Below, one piece after another: positions 7,879 through 11,406 of a stretch of 11,406 nucleotides of DNA. A model generated the notes under the pieces. It saw only the letters and a list, made by a program, of their open reading frames with translations, ran no database searches and was not told the origin of the DNA. The translations under genes were made by a program, and so were the position numbers. This DNA is from an uncultured Treponema sp. (lineage in GTDB: Bacteria > Spirochaetota > Spirochaetia > Treponematales > Treponemataceae). Every line of letters starts with the position of its first letter. The first letter of the stretch is position 1. The stretch covers positions 1-11,406 of the forward strand of contig CALGGS010000181.1 in the NCBI GenBank assembly GCA_937915735.1, in the 5' to 3' direction.

Positions 7879-7907
7879 ATTATCGGTCTGAATTTTTCAA
7901 AAATCAA
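7879..7907 (-). promoter_or_regulatory. Promoter of the chemoreceptor gene (sigma-70 or sigma-28)
   Basis: On the minus strand TTGATT (7907-7902) and GATAAT (7884-7879) are 17 bases apart, a good sigma-70 arrangement. The same stretch also contains TGATTTTT (7906-7899), 11 bases, then ACCGATAA (7887-7880), which is 5/8 and 7/8 to the sigma-28 (FliA) consensus TAAAGTTT-N11-GCCGATAA. The -10 element is about 31 bases before the ATG. Flagellar and chemotaxis genes are often under sigma-28, so that reading is attractive, but the two cannot be separated by sequence alone. Confidence 0.5.
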
Positions 7908-7972
7908 GCGCAATTGAACGATTACAACATTGAGTAAGCATGGCGATGACACAAATCAAATATTTTGCCCAT

Positions 7973-9394
7973 TTATAAACACTCACACAATCTTTTGACA
8001 ATTTCACCAGTCATTTCTTTTTTTATTCCAGAATAATTGACTATAAAGCTCTCTTTTTTTTCATAAGCTTCAAAACCCGGGCAATCCTCATAATAATAAT
8101 CCGACAGAAGCTGAATTTTTATTCCCCTCTTTTTCCATTTTTCTTGAAGGCTCTTCGCATCAATTCCGCTTTTTAGCGTAAAAAGAAAATGCAGGCCGGA
8201 GTTTTCCTCGTGAATCTCCCCTACTTCTGCAAGTTTTGAATTCTTAAAGGCCAGAACTAAATCATTCCTCAAGCTCCGGTAGTAATTTTTCATTCTGTTG
8301 ATATGCCTTTCATAATTTCCGTCACTTATAAAGCGCGCAAGAGTAAACTGCTCAAAGCTTGAGACAGGACAGGAATAAAGCGCAAGCTTTTCTTTAAATT
8401 TTTTTGCCAGGCGTAAAGGCAGAACCATATAGCTGATTCTGAATGAAGGCGAAAGTGTTTTCGAAAATGTGTTTATGTAAATCACGCGGTTATTCTGATC
8501 TATGCTCTGCAATGTTGGAAGAGGATTTCCTGCAAAGCGGAATTCGCTGTCATATTCATCCTCGATTATAAAACGGTTTTTCTTTTCGCCGGCCCAGTCC
8601 AAAAGCTCCTTCCGCCTGTGAAAATTCATCGTGATTCCGCTGGGAAAGTTATGAGAAGGCGAGACATTCACCACATTCGCTTTTGATTTTTTCAACTCCT
8701 CAATATCGATTCCGTACTCGTCAATTTTTACGCTGATACATTTCGCTCCGTTAAGTCGAAAAATCTCGCCCGCCTTGCGGTAACCAGGATTTTCAACTGC
8801 AAAAATTTCTTCACGCCCCAAAAACTGAACAATCATCGAATAGAGAGACTCAGTTCCGGAGCCGATTATCACCTGATTTTCGCATACGCTCATATTCCTA
8901 AATTCCTTTAAGTGCCTGCAAAGTGCCCTTCTCAGCTCAAAAAAACCAGAAACATCAGTTTTTTCAAGAAGTTTTTCATCATTTGAATTTAAAACCTTCC
9001 GCATTGTCTTTGACCAAAGGCTGAAGGGAAATTTCTCGCTTGCAATCGCATTATTCGTAAAATCCGCAAAATAAATCGGCTCGCAGGGCTGTGATTTTAG
9101 CTTAGGAAAATCAATTTCTTCATCTTCGCCCTTTTTTTCTCTTAAATGATTTGCCAAAGAAGAAACAAAAAAGCCTTTCTTTTCGATTGAATACAAAAAG
9201 CCTTCTTCAATCAGATGAACATAAGCGTTTTGAACGGTAAGAACACTGACTCCAAGATGATTCGCAAAAGTGCGCTTTGAAGGCAATTTGTCGTTTTCAT
9301 TTAAAGTTCCGTCAAAAATAAAGGCCTTCAGGGCTTCATAAAGATATTGAGTGAGCGTAAGGCTTCCTCTTTTTGAAAAATCTATCGTAATCAT
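7973..9394 (-). CDS. MocR/PdxR-type regulator (GntR winged helix plus aminotransferase fold)
   Basis: The 473-residue protein fuses an N-terminal GntR-type winged helix (about residues 10-80, with LPSKRTFANHLGVSVLTVQN as recognition region) to a fold-type-I aminotransferase-like domain. The PLP-binding lysine is K312 in INTFSKTLSPSFR. Other family marks are NVSPSHNFPSG and IIEDEYDSEFRF. MocR proteins sense PLP and usually have lost transaminase activity; many, such as PdxR, control vitamin B6 genes. The divergent neighbour here is a pyridoxal/pyridoxamine kinase, which fits a PdxR-like role in B6 salvage. The start is set by the length of the winged helix; the preceding GGCGGG (minus strand, 9408-9403) is only a moderate ribosome binding site, separated from the ATG by a run of A. 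No terminator is seen after the stop, so read-through toward the chemoreceptor gene 124 bases further on is possible. The exact regulon is inferred. Confidence 0.9.
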   Translation of the reverse strand: MITIDFSKRGSLTLTQYLYEALKAFIFDGTLNENDKLPSKRTFANHLGVSVLTVQNAYVHLIEEGFLYSIEKKGFFVSSLANHLREKKGEDEEIDFPKLKSQPCEPIYFADFTNNAIASEKFPFSLWSKTMRKVLNSNDEKLLEKTDVSGFFELRRALCRHLKEFRNMSVCENQVIIGSGTESLYSMIVQFLGREEIFAVENPGYRKAGEIFRLNGAKCISVKIDEYGIDIEELKKSKANVVNVSPSHNFPSGITMNFHRRKELLDWAGEKKNRFIIEDEYDSEFRFAGNPLPTLQSIDQNNRVIYINTFSKTLSPSFRISYMVLPLRLAKKFKEKLALYSCPVSSFEQFTLARFISDGNYERHINRMKNYYRSLRNDLVLAFKNSKLAEVGEIHEENSGLHFLFTLKSGIDAKSLQEKWKKRGIKIQLLSDYYYEDCPGFEAYEKKESFIVNYSGIKKEMTGEIVKRLCECL

Positions 9395-9438
9395 TTTTTT
9401 TGCCCGCCAATCTGAGTATATAAAAATTATTCATTTTT

Positions 9439-9473
9439 GAATATATCCATATAACCAATTTATAGATATATTC
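9439..9473. promoter_or_regulatory. Candidate MocR operator: perfect 9-bp inverted repeat
   Basis: GAATATATC (9439-9447) and its exact reverse complement GATATATTC (9465-9473) are separated by 17 bases, with centres 26 bases apart. A third related half-site, GAGTATATA, lies at 9414-9422, 25 bases before the first. Spaced half-sites suit dimeric MocR regulators, which often bind separated repeats. The arms are AT-rich, which raises the chance of coincidence, but the exact 9-bp match in a divergent regulator/target spacer is suggestive. Confidence 0.5.
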
Positions 9474-9493
9474 TTTATCATCACCAAAATTAA

Positions 9494-9499
9494 AGAGGT
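9494..9499 (+). promoter_or_regulatory. Ribosome binding site of the B6 kinase gene
   Basis: AGAGGT is followed by eight A/T bases and then the ATG at 9508. It supports that start, which also begins the conserved DISCVGQCS segment at the right distance. Confidence 0.7.
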
Positions 9500-9507
9500 A
9501 AAAAAAT

Positions 9508-10335
9508 ATGGACAAAAGACTTCTGACAATTCAAGACATTTCATGCGTGGGGCAATGCTCGCTCACAGTTGCTCTGCCTGTAATTTCTGCCTGCGGAATA
9601 GAGACAGCGATTCTCCCAAGCTCCGTGCTTTCAAATCATACGGCAGGATACTCAGGATGGACATTCCGTGATTTAACGGAAGATATGCCTTCCATTTTGG
9701 AAAGATGGCTCACTGAAAAAATCGATTTCGACGCTTTTTATACGGGCTATGTCTCAAAAGCACAGATTCCATATATCTTAGAAATTATGAATAAAACGGC
9801 TCGACAAGGCGCCCTTAGAATCGTAGACCCTGTAATGGCGGACAACGGAAAACTTTACACAGGCTTCGATAAGGACTTCCCAACGGAAATGAAAAAACTT
9901 TGCAAGGGTTCAGATGTAATCATGCCAAATTTGACGGAAGCTGCATTCTTGTTGAATCAGCCCTATGTCGCAGAAGGCTACGACAAGGCATTTATCGAAA
10001 AAATGTGCCGAGATTTACATTCCCTCGGAACAAAAAATGTAATTTTAACGGGAGTCAGCTTTAAAAAAGAAGAGCTTGGAGTCGCAGTTTATGGCGGGAA
10101 TAAAGTTGAATATTATTTTAACGAGCGGCAAAGAATCTCTTCCCACGGAACAGGAGATGTTTACGCCTCGGTCGTCGCAGGCTCTTTGCTCAGGGGAAAG
10201 TCTGTCTTAGAAGCGGCAAGCCTTGCAGCGGATGTCGTCGTAGAATCAATAAAACAAACAGAGAGCGACAAAGACCACTGGTACGGAGTAAAATTTGAAA
10301 AAGCACTGCCATATTTAATGAAGAGGCTTGCGTAA
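9508..10335 (+). CDS. Pyridoxal/pyridoxamine kinase (PdxK/PdxY family)
   Basis: The 275-residue protein belongs to the ribokinase-like PdxK/PdxY family and has the expected full length. It phosphorylates pyridoxal, pyridoxamine or pyridoxine with ATP in the cytoplasm to make the B6 vitamers' phosphates. Visible marks are QDISCVGQCS near the start, LSNHTAGYSGW (about 42-52), FYTGYVS, the metal/ATP region VDPVMADNGKLY, and HGTGD (213-217), where D217 is the catalytic base of the GTGD anion-hole motif. It resembles the anaerobe 'pyridoxamine kinase' branch more than E. coli PdxK, but substrate preference cannot be fixed from sequence. It is divergent from a MocR/PdxR-like regulator and ends at a strong terminator, so it is probably a single-gene unit controlled by PLP availability. 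No de novo B6 genes are seen nearby, in keeping with salvage. Confidence 0.9.
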   Translation: MDKRLLTIQDISCVGQCSLTVALPVISACGIETAILPSSVLSNHTAGYSGWTFRDLTEDMPSILERWLTEKIDFDAFYTGYVSKAQIPYILEIMNKTARQGALRIVDPVMADNGKLYTGFDKDFPTEMKKLCKGSDVIMPNLTEAAFLLNQPYVAEGYDKAFIEKMCRDLHSLGTKNVILTGVSFKKEELGVAVYGGNKVEYYFNERQRISSHGTGDVYASVVAGSLLRGKSVLEAASLAADVVVESIKQTESDKDHWYGVKFEKALPYLMKRLA

Positions 10336-10369
10336 AAAAAAAAGCTCCACCGTTACGATGGAGCTTTTT
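10334..10369. terminator. Bidirectional rho-independent terminator
   Basis: AAAAAGCTCCA (10339-10349) pairs exactly with TGGAGCTTTTT (10359-10369) around a 9-base loop. The + strand ends in five T; the minus strand ends in a run of ten T (complement of 10334-10343, which includes the kinase's stop codon). It can stop transcripts from both convergent genes. Confidence 0.85.
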
Positions 10370-10392
10370 CATAAAATAACTTGCTTTACAAA

Positions 10393-10454
10393 TTATCGCT
10401 CGAGAAGTGCATTGCACTTCTCGCTAGGATAAAGATTGCTCTGCAATTTTTATC
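10393..10454. repeat. Overlapping inverted repeats between convergent genes
   Basis: CGAGAAGTGCA (10401-10411), one T, then TGCACTTCTCG (10413-10423) is a perfect 11-bp palindrome. It is framed by TTATC (10393-10397) and GATAA (10428-10432). A second hairpin, GATAAAGATTGC (10428-10439), TCT, GCAATTTTTATC (10443-10454), pairs 11 of 12 positions plus one G-T. GATAA belongs to both, so the two folds compete. TTATCGCT occurs at both 10393-10400 and 10450-10457. There is no T-run, and a separate strong terminator already exists next to it, so this looks like a palindromic repeat unit. The second hairpin includes the stop codon of the sugar kinase gene. Confidence 0.65.
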
Positions 10455-11406
10455 GCTGGATTCGTCCAGAACCGTCGCCGCCTGCCAGCTTGTTTACTTC
10501 GTCCTCAGAAACCATGTTGTAGTCTCCGATGATTGAGTGCTTCAAGCAAGATGCAGCAACTGCCCAGTTGATAGAATCCTGAGTGTTCATTCCTTTGAGC
10601 TGTGAGTGGATGAGACCACCACCGAATGAGTCACCGCCACCTACGCGGTCAACAATCCACATCTCGTATTTCTTTGAGAATGCGTAGTCTTTGTCGTCCA
10701 CATAGAGGAGAGCCTGCCAGTCGTTGCGGTTTGCGTTGATTGAAGAGCGGAGCGTGATTGCGACTTTTTTGAAGCCGAATTTCTCTTTGAGCTGGCGAGC
10801 AACTGAAACATAACCGTCGTTGTTCAAAGTTCCCTTTGTTGTGTCAGTTCCTTCTGATTTGATTCCGAATACATCGTTTGCGTCGTCCTCGTTAGAGATA
10901 CAAACATCGACATATTTACAGATTTCTGTCATAGCTTTGCGGGCTTCGTCTTTTGTCCAGAGCTTTCCGCGGTAGTTCAAGTCACAAGAAGTTGTGATGC
11001 CCATTTCGCGAGCTGTTTTACAAGCTTCGATACAAGCAGTTACCATGTTTGGTCCCAAAGCCGGTGTGATTCCTGTGATGTGGAACCATTTTGCGTCCTT
11101 AAGGATTTCTTTCCAGTTGAATTCTTCTGGTTTAGCGAGCTGAATTGAAGAGCCTGCGCGGTCGTAGATACATTTTGAGCCACGCTGAGAAGCGCCTTTC
11201 TCGTTGTAGTAGATACCAACGCGTGGACCACCACGAACGATATATTCTGTGTGAACGCCGTATTTGCGGAGTGAGTTTACAGCTGCCTGACCGATTTCGT
11301 GTGTCGGGAGTTTTGTAACGAAGTATGACTCGTTGCCATAGTTAGCGAGAGAAACAGAAACATTTGCCTCACCGCCACCGAAAGTTGTTGTCATTGAGTC
11401 AACCTG
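10450..11406 (-). CDS. kdgK: 2-keto-3-deoxygluconate kinase (PfkB family), 5' partial
   Basis: The frame is open through base 11406 and encodes QVDS before the ATG at 11394-11392, so that ATG is internal and the gene begins beyond the window. The visible part starts at the substrate-binding TFGGGEANVSVSLANYG, which in family members lies some 20-40 residues from the N-terminus. It continues with ITGITPALG, the SCDLNYRGKLW segment and the catalytic GGGDSFGGG, with Asp encoded at 10632-10630, and ends in GDGSGRIQR. These features fit 2-dehydro-3-deoxygluconokinase, which makes KDPG from KDG and ATP in the cytoplasm during pectin/uronate breakdown and the Entner-Doudoroff route. Other PfkB sugar kinases are possible, but the GGGEANVSVSLA and NYRGKLW segments favour this one. 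The rest of the pathway is not in view. It terminates at the shared bidirectional terminator. Confidence 0.85.
   Translation of the reverse strand, partial: QVDSMTTTFGGGEANVSVSLANYGNESYFVTKLPTHEIGQAAVNSLRKYGVHTEYIVRGGPRVGIYYNEKGASQRGSKCIYDRAGSSIQLAKPEEFNWKEILKDAKWFHITGITPALGPNMVTACIEACKTAREMGITTSCDLNYRGKLWTKDEARKAMTEICKYVDVCISNEDDANDVFGIKSEGTDTTKGTLNNDGYVSVARQLKEKFGFKKVAITLRSSINANRNDWQALLYVDDKDYAFSKKYEMWIVDRVGGGDSFGGGLIHSQLKGMNTQDSINWAVAASCLKHSIIGDYNMVSEDEVNKLAGGDGSGRIQR

Larger units (their letters stand above)
9395..9507. promoter_or_regulatory. Shared divergent control region of the MocR regulator and the B6 kinase
   Basis: This 113-base AT-rich spacer separates the two divergent starts, so it must hold both promoters. 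On the + side TTGAAT (9437-9442) with TATAGA (9461-9466), 18 bases apart, is a moderate promoter for the kinase. On the minus side TATACT (9420-9415) is a good -10 for the regulator, with no strong -35. Both overlap the repeated GAATATATC-like sequences, consistent with repression or autoregulation by the MocR protein. Confidence 0.6.

Noticed and set aside
7849..7972. Small gene or terminator between the MocR and chemoreceptor genes
   Set aside because: Only a 14-codon minus-strand ORF without a ribosome binding site is present, and no stem followed by a T-run was found.
10456..10469. CTGGA-TTCG-TCCAG hairpin as a stable UUCG tetraloop element
   Set aside because: The stem is only 5 bp, the loop is not closed by C-G, and the bases encode the conserved C-terminus of the kinase (GRIQR).
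10450..11394. A complete sugar kinase gene starting at 11394
   Set aside because: The frame stays open to the window end, and the protein would lack the N-terminal strand that precedes the substrate-binding GGGEAN segment.

Overview
The window looks like ordinary chromosome from a spirochaete, most likely a gut or rumen Treponema. This is inferred from gene content: an AAA-ATPase/PD-(D/E)XK fusion of a type common in treponemes, a dCache chemoreceptor, a c-di-GMP enzyme, a 2-keto-3-deoxygluconate kinase and scattered perfect palindromes. No rRNA, tRNA, transposase, integrase or CRISPR array is visible. Both ends cut through genes: the ATPase gene lacks its 5' end at base 1, and the kinase gene lacks its 5' end at base 11406.

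Bases 1-3765 (+) hold a tight three-gene unit: the AAA-ATPase/nuclease-like protein, a 101-residue protein of unknown function, and a Uup-type ABC-F ATPase. The first gap is 4 bases and the second junction is a 4-base ATGA overlap. The ABC-F gene carries an in-frame, GC-rich, palindrome-packed segment (about 3382-3540) in the linker before its C-terminal coiled coil. It looks like a mobile palindromic element that has become coding sequence. It is the most unusual object here.

Bases 3815-7848 hold a convergent pair whose stop codons overlap: a membrane GGDEF-EAL protein (+) with a ruined GGDEF motif and an intact EAL site, so a likely c-di-GMP phosphodiesterase, and a dCache methyl-accepting chemotaxis protein (-). 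The chemoreceptor has a good ribosome binding site and a promoter that can be read as either sigma-70 or sigma-28.

Bases 7973-10335 hold a vitamin B6 module: a MocR/PdxR-type regulator (-) divergent from a pyridoxal/pyridoxamine kinase (+). The 113-base space between them contains a perfect 9-bp inverted repeat and a third related half-site, a plausible operator.

Bases 10334-11406 hold a bidirectional terminator, a compact array of overlapping inverted repeats between convergent genes, and a PfkB-family 2-keto-3-deoxygluconate kinase (-).

No clearly new multi-gene system is evident. The best leads are the coding palindromic insertion, the overlapping palindromes at 10393-10454, the B6 operator and the undescribed small gene between the ATPase and ABC-F genes.
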